A stretch of 64,000 bases of DNA from Nemania diffusa. Its lineage: Eukaryota; Ascomycota; Sordariomycetes; Xylariales; Xylariaceae. Made by a program: the position numbers and the translations under genes. The notes under the pieces are model-generated. The model ran no database searches, was not told the DNA's origin, and saw only the letters and a list, made by a program, of their open reading frames with translations. Positions 36,579 through 51,727 of the stretch are shown here, piece after piece. Where the stretch lies: positions 5,905,001 to 5,969,000 of the forward strand of contig JBBPUQ010000002.1 in assembly GCA_038501195.1 (NCBI GenBank), given 5' to 3'. Positions within the stretch are counted from its first letter, which is position 1. Each line of letters begins with the position of its first letter.

Positions 36579-39500
36579 ATTATAAAAAATTAATTAAAAA
36601 ATTAATTAATTAATATATAAATTAAACTTTTTAAAAACTTTTAATATATATTTAATTATTTAATATAAAAAAAAAATTTATTTTATTATAAAATTTTAAT
36701 TTTAAAATTTATTTATAATAAATAAAACTTTAATAAAAAAATAATTTATTTAAAATTAAATTTATTTTAAAAAATTAATAATAAAAACTTTTAAAAGTTT
36801 TAAATAAAAAAACTTATATAAAAATAATATATTTTTAAAATAAACTATATTAATTAATATTTATAAAAAAAGTAACATTTATATATATTTATAAATTAAA
36901 TAAAAATTTATAAAAACTTATAAAGATTTATAAAAATTTATATATATATTTAAACTTTAAGTTTTAAAAATTGTTATAAGTTTTTTTTATATTTAATTTA
37001 TATTTTATTTTTTATTATTATTTTATTTAATTATTTTTAATTATATTTATTAAATTAATATTTTTTATAGTTTTATTATAAAACTAAACTAAACTATTAC
37101 TATATTATTATTTTTTTACTTTTTTAAAATTAAAAAAACTTTTTTTATTAACAATAATATATATATATATATTTATGTTAAATTGTTATAATTAATTTAA
37201 ATAAAGCAAATATTAATATTATAAAAATGTTTAATATTTTAATAATTTAGTTTTTTTATATTATTTTTATTTAATACTATATTATTTTATATATGTGTTA
37301 AGTTTTATAAATAGTTTAATATATTAATATAAAAAGCGAGTTTAATAATATTTTTTTATATTTTAAAAAATAACAATATGTTTAATTATAAAAATATGTT
37401 TTATTATAATAATATTTATTACTTTTATAAACATTTATAAATTTTTTTTATTAAAGTATATATATTTAATTTTTTAATAAATTATAAAAAAAAAACAATT
37501 GTTAAAATATATTTAACAATTTAATTAAAAATATTTATAGTTTAAAAAAAGTTTATTAAAATATAAAACATTTTTTTATTTAATTAATTATTTAAAAATA
37601 TATATATATTAATTAATAATTATATAAATATTTTTATTATTTATAGTTTATTTTATATTATTTTTATTATATTAATTAAAATTAAAAGAAAAAAAAAATG
37701 TTTTTTTTAAAATATTTATTAAATAAAACATTAAATTTATTATTGAATAATTTATATTTTAATTTAGTTAATTAATTTATATAAAATTAAGTTAAATTTA
37801 ATTGTTTATTAAATACTTTTAGCGTTAATATAGTTATTATTGCTTTAATTAAGTTTAAATTTAATAAAACTATTATTAATTATATATATAATATTATATA
37901 ATTATAAACTTTTAATTATAATTTATTTTAATAAAATATAAAAATAATAAAATAAACAATAAATTATTTAAAAATAATATTAATTAATTAATAAATAATA
38001 TTAAAAAAATATAAAAAATTAAATAATAATATAATAAAAAAGTTTAATAAATTTTTCGATTTTTAAAAAAAAACATATAATTTAATTACTAAAACTAACT
38101 TTGTTATAAAAATAAACTAAAAAGTTTATATTAAATATTTTAATATATTTATATTATTGTTTATTTTTTTTTTTTTTATATTTTTGCTTTTTTTATTTAT
38201 TAATAATTTTTTTTATAATTAAACATTTAAATTATTAATAAATTTTAATATATTTATATTTTAATTTAATATTAATTTTATATTAATATTTATATTTATA
38301 TTAAAATTTATATTTTTATTTATATTTAAACTAAATTTTATTTTTATTTTTATATTTATTTTTATTAAAAAATAGCTATTTTTTTTTAAAAGTATTAATA
38401 TTAAAAATTTTTTTTTTAATAATTTTAAAAATAAAAACAATAATTTTGTTTTAAAATTTAAATATAACTTTTATTATATTATTTTTAAAATAAATATAAG
38501 TTTTATTAAAAGAAATATATATAAAATTAAATATAACAATATTAATATATTTAATTTTAAATAAATAAACTTTAATAATTAAAAAAGAATTATTAATAAA
38601 AAAAACATTATTTATATAAATATTTATTTTTTTATAAATTATATTAATATTTTAATTAAAAATTTAATATTATTAAACATTAATTAAATTTTATTAATGT
38701 TTAATTATTTATTAGTTAAATTAATATTGCTTTAATAAAACAACAAAATTATTATAAATAATAAATGAATTTTTATAAAGCTAGCTTTAATAAAATATTA
38801 AAAAAGCTAAAAAATTGTTTTAAAATTTGCTTTAGTTAAACTATTTAAAAGTTTTTAAATAACTTTTTTTATTTATATAATATTATTAAAAATTAAAATA
38901 TATATAAACTAATAAAACTTTTAAATAAAATAACTTTAATTAATAAAATATTATAAAAAATATTTATTTATTTAAATTTAAAAACATATTAAAAAAATAT
39001 ATATAAAAAATTAAAAAAACTTGTTATAGTTTTAAATAAAAAATAATATTTTAATATTTTAATATAAAGTTTAAAATAAAATATTTTTTTAATATAACTA
39101 TTTAAAAACTAATATAAATTTTAAAACTTTTATATAACAAGTTTAATTATTAATTTAATTATTATAATTATAAACAAAAACAATATTTTAATAATAGATT
39201 TTATTATTAATATAATTAAAATAACAATTATAATAATAACTAAAACTGTAATTATAATTACTGTTATTAAAATAAAAACTATAATTATAATTATAATAAT
39301 TATTATAATAACTATTACAAAAGTTATTGTTTATAAAAAAAAAACTATAACTATAACTATAAATGTAATTGTAATTAAAACTATAATTGTAATTATAACT
39401 ATAATTATAACTATAATTGTAATAGTAATTATAAATAAAAACAACGTTATAAAAAAAAATATTGTAGTAAAAAAAAAAAAAAAACGATATATATTTTTTA

Positions 39501-42500
39501 AAAAAAAACATTAAAAAAAAGTTGAAAAAACAAGTTTTATTTTTAAAATTTAAAAATAATAATTAAATTTTTTTTTATATTTTAAATTTTAACTATATAT
39601 ATTATAAATATTATAAACAATATAAGTTTATTAATATTTTTAAATTATATTTAAAAAAGTATAAAAAAAATATTAATTAAAAAAATTTTTAATTTTATTT
39701 TTTATAAACTTTGTTTATTAAATATATAACTATTATATTATAAAAATATTTTTATATAATATATTATTTTAATATTTTAAAATATATTAACTTATTAAAA
39801 ACAATATTATTTATAAATTTTAAAATATTTTAAATTTATTTTTAGTTTTAAAAACTTTTAATAAAAAATTAATTATTATAATAGTTATTTTTAATTTTTT
39901 TATATATATTAAATTTATTAAAATTATTAAAGCAAATATTTTTATTATTAAAACATTTAATTTTAATTATTATATTAAAGCTTTATATTTAAACTATATA
40001 TATTTATATATTAATATATATATAAAACTTATTAATATAAATATATAAATTTATAATAATTTTAATATAAATAATATTATAATTAATTAGTTATATATAA
40101 AAACTTTTAAATATATTATAAATAAATAAAAAATAATATAATTATAATTAATAATATAAAAGTAGCTTTTATAAAATAAGTAAAATTTACATTTTATATA
40201 TAAAAAATAAATATTAAAAAAAAAGCTTAAAATTATTAAATATAAAAAAAAAAAAAAAAAAAAAAACTATTTATAATTAAACATGTTTTTTAAAAACAAC
40301 TTTTTTTAAGTTTAAAATATTATTATTTTTTATAATTTAAATAATTTTATTATATTATTTAAAGTTTTTATATAAAATAAAAAATATATATATAAAATAA
40401 TTAATATATATTTTATTATATTATAAAATAATAAAAATATATATTTATAAATTAAAAATAAACTTTTGTTTATAAATTATAACTTTTGTTTTATAATTAT
40501 TTATAAAAATATAATAAATATAGCTTTTAATATAAAAACATTTAAAATTATATTAAGTATAAATAATTTAAAAACTTTTATTAAAATAAATTATAAAATT
40601 AAATTAAAACAAATTTATAAACATTATAATAATAAAAGTTATATTAGTTTATAAAAATTAGTTTTTAAAACTTTTATATTTATAACAGTTATATTATTAA
40701 TTTTTTTATTTAAAATAATTAATTTTAAATTTTAAATTTTTATTAATTTATTAATATTTATAAATATTAAATTTCAAATATTTTTAATTATTACTATTAT
40801 TGCTATTATTAATATATTTAATAAATTAATATATAATATAAAAAAATTAAAAAATATAATTATTATATTAATTTTTATAAATATATTTAATTATATATTA
40901 ATAAAAAATAAAAATTAAATAAAAAATATATAATTTTTAAATACTTTTTTTTTTAATATTATATTTAATATAGTTATTAATATAAATATAATTTTTATTA
41001 ATAAGCTATATATTTCAATTTTTAATAAATTATTAAAGTTTAAAATTATAAATATTTATGTTTTATTAAATATAAAAATGTTTATAGATATTTTTAAAAC
41101 TATTATTAAAAAAAATGTATATATTTATTTTAAGTATATTTTTAAAGTAGTTAAATTTACAAATATTATTAAAATATATAATATTTAAACTAATAAAAGT
41201 AAAATAAATATATTTAAAAACAAATAGTTTAAAGTTTTTTTATTAATAATTAATAAAAATAAAAACTAAATATATATTTATATTTTTTAAACAAATATAA
41301 TATAAACATTTTTAATATAATATATAATAAACTATATAAAAAAAGTTATATATTATAAATTAATAAAGCAATATTTTTTATTTATTTTATTTTTATAATA
41401 TAAAAAAAAGTTTATAATTAAAATAAAAGCTAAATAGTTATAAATTTAAAAATATTTAATAAAATTATAATATTAAATAATTATTTTTTTTTATAATAAA
41501 ATATAATAAATAGTTTATTAAATAAATAATATATTATAGTTGTTAATATAACTAGGTTTTTTTATTAGTTTAAAGTAAACTTTTGTTATTATAATTAATT
41601 TATTATTATTAGCTTTTAAAAAACAAAAAAATCAAACATTATTTTTATAAAATTTTATAATTTGTTTATTTATATTTACAAATATATAAATAAATTATTT
41701 TGCTGCTATTTATATTATTATTATATATTTATTAATAATATTAATATTTATTTAAATAATTTTATTAATTATATTAAATATTTAAATATTATATTTAGTT
41801 TATTTTAATTAAATAATATTATTATAGCTTTAAAAAAGTTTTTATTAAATATTTTTTAGTTAAATTATTTAAATTTTATATTAATGTTTTAAAAATGTTA
41901 ATTATAATAAAATATATATAAACTTTTTTAAATTTAGTTTTTTTAAATAGTTTAAAAATGTTAAAACAATATTTTAATATTAATAGTTTTTTTTGTAATT
42001 TTTTATTTTATTATATATAATTAATTAAATTTTTATAAAAATATAAAAGTGAATTTTTTATAAAAAAAAAGCAAAAAAAGCATATAGTTAATAAAAACTT
42101 AAATTAATAAAAAAGATATTGCTAATTTATTTTTTATAAATTTATTAACATTAAATAGTTATTTTTTAAAATAATATAAAAAATAATATATAATAAAACT
42201 ATAATTTATTATTACAATTTTAATAAAACATTATATTTATAAATAAATAAATTATTTTAATATAGTTTTAAAATAATATTTTTTTTATAAAAGTTTAATT
42301 TATAATATATTTAAGTTATTGTTTGTTTTAAGTAAAAATATATTATAATTTTTTTAAATTTGAAATTATATATTTAATTTAAATAGTTAAAAAGTTTTAA
42401 ATAATAATATAGTTTAATAAACAATTATTAATAATATTTATAAATTATTTTATTATTAAAAATATTATAAATTAAATAATATTAAATATTTTTATAACTA

Positions 42501-42580
42501 ATTAAATAAATAATTAATTAATAAACTTTTTAGTTTATTTATTTTAATATAAATTTTAAATTTATTATTTTTTAAATTAT
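36579..42580. repeat. AT-rich mutated DNA with one half of repeat pair E
   Basis: About 6 kb of AT-only DNA. The segment 36780-37052 aligns in the same direction with 51062-51318 (repeat E, about 260-270 bp), including AACTTTTAAAAGTTTTAAAT and TTTAAACTTTAAGTTTTAAA. An imperfect TAATTA/TAACTA-type simple repeat lies at about 39220-39435. Open frames here (for example 39188-39511 and 40466-40654) are products of composition, not genes. Confidence 0.6.
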
Positions 42581-45500
42581 TATTATATAAAGTTTATAAA
42601 AAAAACAAAGCTTTAAATAAATAAAGCTATATTATATAAAAAATTTATAAATAAAAAAAAAAAAAAAAAGTTAAAAAATTTTTTATATAAAAATTATTTA
42701 TATATATATATAAAACAGTTTAAAGTAATAATAAATAAATTATTTATTTATTTATATAATAAAGCTATTTATTTATTTAATTAATTAATAGTTTTAATAT
42801 TAATTAATTTATAATTATTTTTTTTTTAACAAAATAGTTTATTTATAAATTATAAAATTTAAATATAAAAGTTTTAATTAAATGTTTTTTAATAAAAAAA
42901 AAATTGTTTTAAATATTTATTATATTATTAATTGCTAAGTTTTTTTTTTATTAAATTATAATATAGCTTTTTTATAATTAATATTATTAAATTTTAATAA
43001 TAATATATTTTAAATATATTTTTTATATATATATATATATTTTTTTATATATAGTTAATAAATTATTATTAATATAAAAGTTTTTAATAATATTATTTTA
43101 TATGATTTATAACTATTAATTTAATTTTAAAAAAAGTTTTATTATATTTAAATTATAATTATAAAAGTTTTTTAATAATATAAAATTATTTTTAAAGTTT
43201 TTAATATAATATTATTTATTATTAACATTTTATTTTTTTTAATTAAGTTAATATTATAACTTTTAATAATATAATTATATTATATATATTTTTTTTATTT
43301 TAAATTTTTTTTTATTTTTAAATTTAAATATTTTATTTTTAAAATTATTAGCTTTTAAATTTATTAATAAATTATTAAAATATTTTTATAAATAATTAAT
43401 ATAATATTAATTTATTAATTATTATAATAGTAAAATTTATAATATAAATATATTATTAATTTTTTTTAATATTTTATATATTTATTATATTATTAAATAA
43501 TTAAATTTATTTAAAAGTTTATTAATAATTTAAAATTGTTGTTGTTTTAATATAAATATATAATTATTTATATTAAAATTAAACTTATAATATTTTTAAT
43601 TGATTTATTTAATTATATAGTTTTAAATTTATTTTAAACTTTTTTTAATAAAATTAATAAACTATATAATTTTTTATATTTTATTTTATATATTTATTTA
43701 TAATATTTTTTTAATTATTAATAAATTTTTTAATTTTTATTAAATAATATAATTTTTTTAATTAAAATAAAACAATATAAAAAATTTTAATTTAATTTTA
43801 TAAAGTAATAATTTTATTAATTTATAAAATACTAAAGTTTATATATAATTTATAATAAAAATTTATGTAAATTAATTATTTTAATAATAATTAATATAAA
43901 ATTAAAATTATTAATTTAAATATTTATTTATAATTTTAGTTTATTTAATAATTTTGTAATAATTTATAAATATTAAAATATATTTAATTTTTATAATTTT
44001 ATATAATTTATTTATAAATATAAATATAAACTAAAATTTTTTATTAAATATTAATATAATTAATATTTTAAAAACTTTAAAAAAACTTTTATAATATATT
44101 TATATAATATTTTTTATAATTATTTTTATAATATAAAATATAATTTATGCTTTTTTTTTAATTAATTTATTATAATTAATATATTATTAAAACTATAGTT
44201 ATTTTTAAATATTTGTTTAAAATTAATAATTAAATATTTTTATATATAATTTAAAATAAAAAATAATATAAATTTATTAAATATTTTATTATATAAAACT
44301 TTTATAAAATAATATTTTATATAATTAAAAATATATATATTATAATTATTTTTAAAATTAAGTTATTAATAATATTTTATAAAAAATTTATATATATTTT
44401 TTTTTTGTTAAATATATTATAAATATTTTATTATATATTTATTAAATAAATTAAATATAAAAATATAAAAAATTAAAAATTATAAATTTTTTATTAAAAA
44501 TAATTAAATTATTAATTATTTATTATAAATTAATTTTATTAAAAATAATTTTTTTACAATATATTTTTATATTAAAAGTTTTTTTATTTTTTTTTTTAAA
44601 TATTTTTATTATTAATTAAAAACTTAATAAAGTTTTTATATTTTTTTATAGTTTTATAATAAATAATTTAATTTATTTAATTATTTATTAATTAAAAAAT
44701 TATTAAATGTTTTTATATATATATATATTTTTTTCTTTATATAATTAAATTTTTATATTTTTTTATTAATATATTAATTAATTTTTTTTTTTTAAAAATA
44801 ATATATAATATAAAAGTTATATTTTATAAATAATTTAATTTATTTTATTTATTATAAATTTAAATATTATTTTTAAAAAAAATGTTTTAAAATTTAATAA
44901 TTAGTTATTATTAAAAATAATTTAAATTATTTATTAATTAATTTAAATTATTATTTTTTAAAAATTAAAAATATTACAAATATTTTTTTATTAAAAATTT
45001 TATAATTTAATTTAATATTTTATAAAGTTTTAAAATAATAAATAATTAAATATTAATTATTATTATATTTTTATAATAATATATTAATTATTATATTATT
45101 AAAAATGTTTATTTTAATTTTTATAAATAAATTATATTTATAATATTATAATATTAAATAAAATATTAATATTTTTTTTTAATTATATAAAAACTTAAAT
45201 ATATTTTTAAGTTTATAAAAAAATTATATTTTTTTTAATTAGTTATATTATAAAAATAATAATTTTATTATAACTTTTAATAAATTTTTTATAAAAATTA
45301 TAAAATTTTAAAAAAAATTATATTTTTTTTATAATAATAAAAGTTTTTTAATTTTTTATTATATTTATTTTAATTAAATTAATTTAAATATTATTTATAT
45401 TAACAATATATTTTAAAAATTTAGTTTTTATAATATAAAATGTAATTTTTTTTAAATTTATTTAAAATTTTATAATATATAATTATTGCTATTTTATTTA

Positions 45501-48500
45501 TATATATTTTTTATAATTTTTTAAATTGTTTAAATAAATAAAAATATTATTTATATATATATTATAAAAATTATTTAAATAATTAAATAATATATTATTA
45601 ATATATTTTTAAAATATAATAAATTTATTAATTAAACTAAATAAAAATATTTTATATTTAAAAAATTTATAATATATATAAAAAATTATTAAATTTTTTT
45701 ATTTAAATTTTATATATATTTAATTAAATATTTATTATATATTTAATTTAATAAATATATTAATTTTAAATAGTTATAATAATATTTTTTTAATTAAAAA
45801 TAAATTTTTTTTTTTTTTTTATTAATTTATTAAATTTATAATAATTTATATAAAACTTTAATTTTTTATTAAACTTTTTTATAAATAATATTAATAATAT
45901 ATAAAAAATATTATTAAAGTTAATAAATTTTTTATATAAATTATTAATTAAATATTTATAAATTATTTTTAATTTATTTAAAAATATTTTATATAAAAAG
46001 TTATATTAAAAATTATTAAAAGTTTTATTTTTTATAAATTTAATTTTATAGTTTATTTTTAATTTATAAAATAATAAAATATTAAAATTAATTTTATTAA
46101 ATATATATAATAAGTTATAATATTTTTAAAAAATTATTTATAAAGCTTTTTTTTAAAAAGTTTTTTTTTTTTTATTAAAAAAATTCTTTTTTTTATTTTT
46201 AATAAATTTATTAATTTTATAAAAAATAATAATTTATATTTATTATATAAAATTATTTTAAAAAATTAATATATTAAAAATAATTATATTAAAATTAATT
46301 ATTTTTATAAATAATTTAATTTTATATTATTTTAATTTATTTTTTTATATTTTATAAAATTTTATATTATTTATTTTTTATTATAATATAATTTTTTTGT
46401 TTTTTTTTTAATTTTTTTATTTTTTATTTTTATTAAAAAATAAAAGTTATTATTTAAATTATATTATATTTTATTTAAACTTTTTTTAATAAAGTTTAAT
46501 TATTTAATAATAAAAATTTAAAATATTATTTAATTTTTTTTAATATTTTTTTATTATTATAAATATTTTTATTTTTTTTTAATAAATTTTATATTTTATT
46601 AATTTATATTAATTTAATATTTTAAAATTTTAAATTATATTTTTATTTAATTTATATTTAAGTTTTAATTAAAATATCAATTAAAAAAATAATTAAATAA
46701 AAATATTATTTAATATTTATAACAATTAAAAAATATATTATATTTTTAAAACTAAAACTTTTTAATAATAATTTTATAAATTTACAAAAATATTATTATT
46801 AAAAATATATTTTTAAAGTTTTTTTTTTATATTTATAAAAATATTAATAAAATAGTTTTAATATTTTATTTTTTATTTATTATAATTAAATATAAATTAT
46901 AAATAAAATTAAATAATAAAAAAAAAGTTTAATATTTTTATAATTTTTTTAATAAATAATATATTTATATTTATATATATATTTATTTTTATATTTTTAA
47001 AAAAGTTTTTAATAATTTATAAAAGTTTATTATTATTTATAATATATATATATAATAAAAACTATTTTTTTAAATATTTATTTATTAAATTTAATTTATT
47101 ATTTATAAAATTTTTTTGTAATATTTTTTTTAAATAAAAGTTTAATTTATTTAAAGTTATTTTTTTAATATTTTTATTTTTTTAGTTTTTTTTATAATAA
47201 TATTTTTTAAAATTTTTACTTTGTTATAAAAATTTATAAATATAGCTATAATAATTTATAAATATATTTTTTGTTTAATATTATTTAAAAAACAATTTTT
47301 TAATATATATTTTTTTTATTAATAATTAAAACATTTATTTTTTTTAATTAGTTTTAATAATTTAAAATTATTTAAAAAGTTATAATTTTTTATAATTAAA
47401 GTTTTATTAATATTATTATTTATTTTAATATTATTATTTTTATTATTTTTATTTTTATTTAAAATATTATTAATATTATTATAAATATTATATAAAATTA
47501 ATTTAATTATATTATTAAAAAAAATTAATTAATGAATTTTTTATTTAATATTATATTTTTTATTATTTATATATATTTAATAAATTAATTAAATATAAAG
47601 TTTAATATATTAATTAAATAAAATATTATTATTAAAATATATAAAAAAAATATTTAATAGTTTATTAAATAGTTTATTTTTAAAATGTTTTTTTTTTATT
47701 TTTTTTTTTAATTTAATTTTTTTAACAAAATAAATAAAATTTATTTTAAAATTAAAAAAAATAATAAAAATATAGTTATTAAAATTAAAAAATTTTTATT
47801 TTAATTTAAACTTTTTATTTATATTAATATTTTTATAACTTTTTTTTAAATAATTAAAAAAAGCTTTAATAATAATTAATTAGTTAAAATAATTTTTAAT
47901 TAAATATAAAAATAAATATTTAATAATTTTATTATTAATATAAATTTTAATATTAATTATTTTTATAGTTTTATTAATAAATTAATTTTTATTAATAATT
48001 AATTAACTTTTTATAATATATAGTTATATTTTAAATTTAATATTATTTTTATTTTTATTATTATAAAAAATAAATATAAATATTTTAATTAATTTATAAA
48101 ATTTTTTATTTATTTAAATAAGTTTTAAAATATTATTTTTATAAAAAAATAAATTAATAATATATTAAATAGTTTTATTTAATAATTTTTAAATATAATT
48201 ATATTTAATAATAATTATTTTTAACTTTTAAAATAAATAATTAATAATTTATTTAAAATAAAAATTAAAAATAAGTTTTTTTTTTATTATTTTTTTTAAT
48301 TTTATTAAATTTTTTAATTAAATTAATAAAAATTTTTATATATTAAATAAATAATATAATTAAATTATATAAATTTTTAATTTATTATTAATATATTATT
48401 ATTATTAAAAATTTAGTTTTTATTTTTTAAAATAATATATTAAAATGTTTAATTAAATTAACAAAAGCTTTTTTATTAATTAATTTATTAAATTTAAATT

Positions 48501-49235
48501 AAACTTTTTTATTTAATATAATAACAAAAATAAAAAAAAATATAATTTTATTAAATTTATATAATTTAATAGTATATTTTTTTAATAAATAGTTTATTTT
48601 TTAATAAAAGTTTTTTTAATTAAAAATATAATATTTATATATAAAAAAAAAGTTTTAAATTTAATTATAAAAACTTTTTATTAAAATAGTTAAAATAATC
48701 GATTTATTATTATTTTTAGTTTTTATAATAATTAAAGTATTTTAGTTAAGTTTTTTAAAATATATTTAAATATTAATTTTTATATAAAAAATTAAAAAAA
48801 GTTATTTATTATTTATAATTACAAACAATTATAATTTATTAAAAATCAAATTAATTTATTTTTTAATTTATTATTTAAAAACAAAATATTTTTTAAATAT
48901 TAATTTTATAATAACAATTTATTATAATTTAGTTTTTTTTAAAAAAATATTTAAAAGTAGTTTTTATATTTTATAATTTATAAATAATTTATAAATTATT
49001 ATATAAAATTTATAAAAAAAACAAAGCTTTAAATAAATAAAGCTATATTATATAAAAAATTTATAAATAAAAAAAAAAAAAAAAAAAGTTAAAAATCTTT
49101 TTATATAAAAATTGTTTATATATATATATAAAGCAATTTAAAGCAATAGTAAATAAATCATTTATTTAGTTATATAATAAAGCTATTTATTTATTTAAAT
49201 AATTAATAGTTTTAATATTAATTAATTTATAACTA
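42581..49235 (-). mobile_element. Ty3/gypsy LTR retrotransposon G, copy 2 (RIP-inactivated)
   Basis: Same family as 13644-20589, in the opposite direction. LTRs at 42581-42817 and 48997-49235 (237 and 239 bp). The RT core lies on the minus strand at about 45520-45625 and aligns closely with 17300-17403. Length is 6655 bp, against 6946 bp for copy 1. The family A insert plus its duplication (231 bp) explains most of the difference. Near 44210 it shows the empty site for that insert. No convincing target duplication was seen (ATTAT on the left, CTATT on the right). More heavily mutated than copy 1. Confidence 0.85.
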
Positions 49236-51574
49236 CTATTTAAACTATATTTTAAATATATTAAATTATTTTTAAATTATAAAAAATATTATAAAAAAAC
49301 ATAAAAAGTTAAAATGTTTTAATAAACTAGCAGTTTTAAATTTTATATAAAATATTATAAAATATATTATTAAAACTATTATAAACAATTTTTAAAAAAC
49401 TAATTTTTAAAAAGTTTATAAATTTAATTTTAAATATAAAAAAAATTAAAAAAATTATATATTAATAAAAATTAATATAATAATATTAATAAAAATGTTG
49501 TAAATTTTTTTAAACTTAGCTATTTTTTTTTATATTATAAACAAACTAATTTATAATATATACACTAAAGTTAAAAAGCTATATATATTTTATAATATAA
49601 TAAAATATATATTAAAAATAATATATAATAAAAAATATTATATAAAATTAAACTATATAATAAATAGCTTTAAAAGTTATTTTATTTATTATAAAATATT
49701 ATTTAAAATATAAATTTAATTAAACAAATTATTAAAAACTAATTAAAAGTTGTTAATTAATTTAATTAATTTATATTTTATTTATATAAATTATTGTAAT
49801 TAATTTTATTTTAGTTTTATTTTTAATTAATACTATTAAAATATTATAATAATTAAAAAAACATAAATATTATAAAATATATAATTATATAATAACTGTT
49901 ATTTATTACATTTTTAAAAAAACTTTGTTTATTTTTAACAATAAAAAATATTTAATTAAAAATTAAACAAATATATTATTTAAACAACTATTATTAAACA
50001 ATTAAAAAATTTTAAAAGAAATTATTTTTAATTATAACTATAAGTTTATATTCAAGCTTTAATAAAGTATTTAAAAAATATTAAATATAAAGCTTTTAAT
50101 AATAACTATATATTATTTTTAAAACAATAGTTTATTTAAATATAAAAACTAAACTATAAAAATTGTAATTTAATATTACAATTTTATTAAATTTAAATTA
50201 AACTAAGTTTAATTAGTTTTTATTTTATAATAAAACTTTAATATTATATAGTTATAAATTATATAATTTATTTTTTATAAACAATTATTTAAATTTAAAT
50301 TATTAGATGTTTTAAATATAATTATTAATATTAAAAATAATTAATATATATTTAAAAATATATAAATAATATATAACTATTTAAAACAAAGTGTTAAGTT
50401 AATAATAAACTTTGCTGCAATATAAACTAAAAAACATTTTAATTACAAATATTATATATTTAAATTTAAAGTTAAAAATAAAATATTTTTATGTTTATAT
50501 AATAGTTATTATTTATTTAAACAGCTTTTTTAAAAATACTTTAATAAAAAACAAATTTATAAACTATTAAATAAAAAGTTAATAATTTAATTTATAACGT
50601 AAATTTTTTTAAATATTATTATATTTATTTTATTATATTAATAATTCAATTATATTTAATATAAAGTAATAGTAACTTTTTTTATTACATTATACTTTGT
50701 TTTAAACTAAGTAAAACTAATTAACACTTTAATAAAAATGTAAAAAATAAAAAAATTTATAAAGTTAAAACATTGTTTTATTACTATTTAAATTGTAAAA
50801 ATAACAAATTTAACTATTTTATTAAATAAAAAAAATAAAGTTATAAATATAATTAATAATATATAAAATATTAAAAACAATATAAACTTTTTTTATAAAA
50901 AAAAATAGCTATATTTAAAATAGTTTAGTTTAAAGAAAATAAAATAAAAAATAAAAGCAATAAATAAACTATAGAAAAAAAAACAAAAAAAAAGTAAACT
51001 ATATAAATTTATAACTTAATAATTAATAAAATTATTAAAGCATTTTTTTATATTTAATATTTTAATAAAAACTTTTAAAAGTTTTAAATAAAAAAGCTTG
51101 TATAAAAGTAATACATTTTTAAAATAAGCTATATTAATTAATATTTATAAAAAAAATAACATTTATATTTATTTATAAATTAAATAAAAACTTATAAAGA
51201 TTTATATATATATTTAAACTTTAAGTTTTAAAAATTGTTATAAGTTTTTTTTTTTATTTAATTTATATTTTACTTTTTATTATTACTTTAATTAATTACT
51301 TTTAATTACATTTATTAATTAAATAAATAAATTTAAAAATAAATTTAATTCTTTAATTAAATAAAAAAGCTATAAATATAAAAATAATTTATAATAATTA
51401 AAATTTTAATTTTATAATATTAAAATATTATTTAAAAAATATTAAGCTTAAAAAAAAATATTTAGTTTTTTAAATTAAAAAAACTTACAAAAATAAAAAA
51501 TATTTAAAAAAACAAAATTAATAAATATTATATATAATTTTTATAAAGAATAATTTTTTTTATATAATAATATT
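49236..51574. repeat. AT-rich mutated DNA with second half of repeat pair E
   Basis: About 2.3 kb of AT-rich DNA. 51062-51318 matches 36780-37052 (repeat E). It keeps somewhat more C and G than 36-42 kb. No coding trace recognised. Confidence 0.6.
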
Positions 51575-51727
51575 TAATATAAATAAATATAAAAGTTTTA
51601 AAAAATAAATTTTTTAAAATTATTTTATATATATTTTTAATATTAATTTTATTTAAAGTTATTTTATATTAATAAATTAAATAAATAAACAAAACTTTTA
51701 AGCTTTTTTTTTAATTTATATTATATT
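51575..51727 (+). repeat. Family A LTR, left part, split by copia element B
   Basis: About 150 bp aligned with the first two thirds of LTR A. It stops at ATATT (51723-51727), where element B begins. The rest of the LTR, starting with the same ATATT, resumes at 58762 and ends near 58810. The insertion site corresponds to the CATATTTTTACAG stretch of the unmutated copy. Confidence 0.8.

Noticed and set aside
36021..40654. Open frames on either strand in AT-only DNA (36021-36233, 39188-39511, 40466-40654)
   Set aside because: Products are low-complexity strings of F, L, I, Y, N and K, with no motif. They are chance openings from composition and simple repeats.
42576..49240. Target duplication of gypsy copy 2
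   Set aside because: The flanking 5-mers (ATTAT and CTATT) do not match. Decay or recombination may have removed it, so no claim is made.
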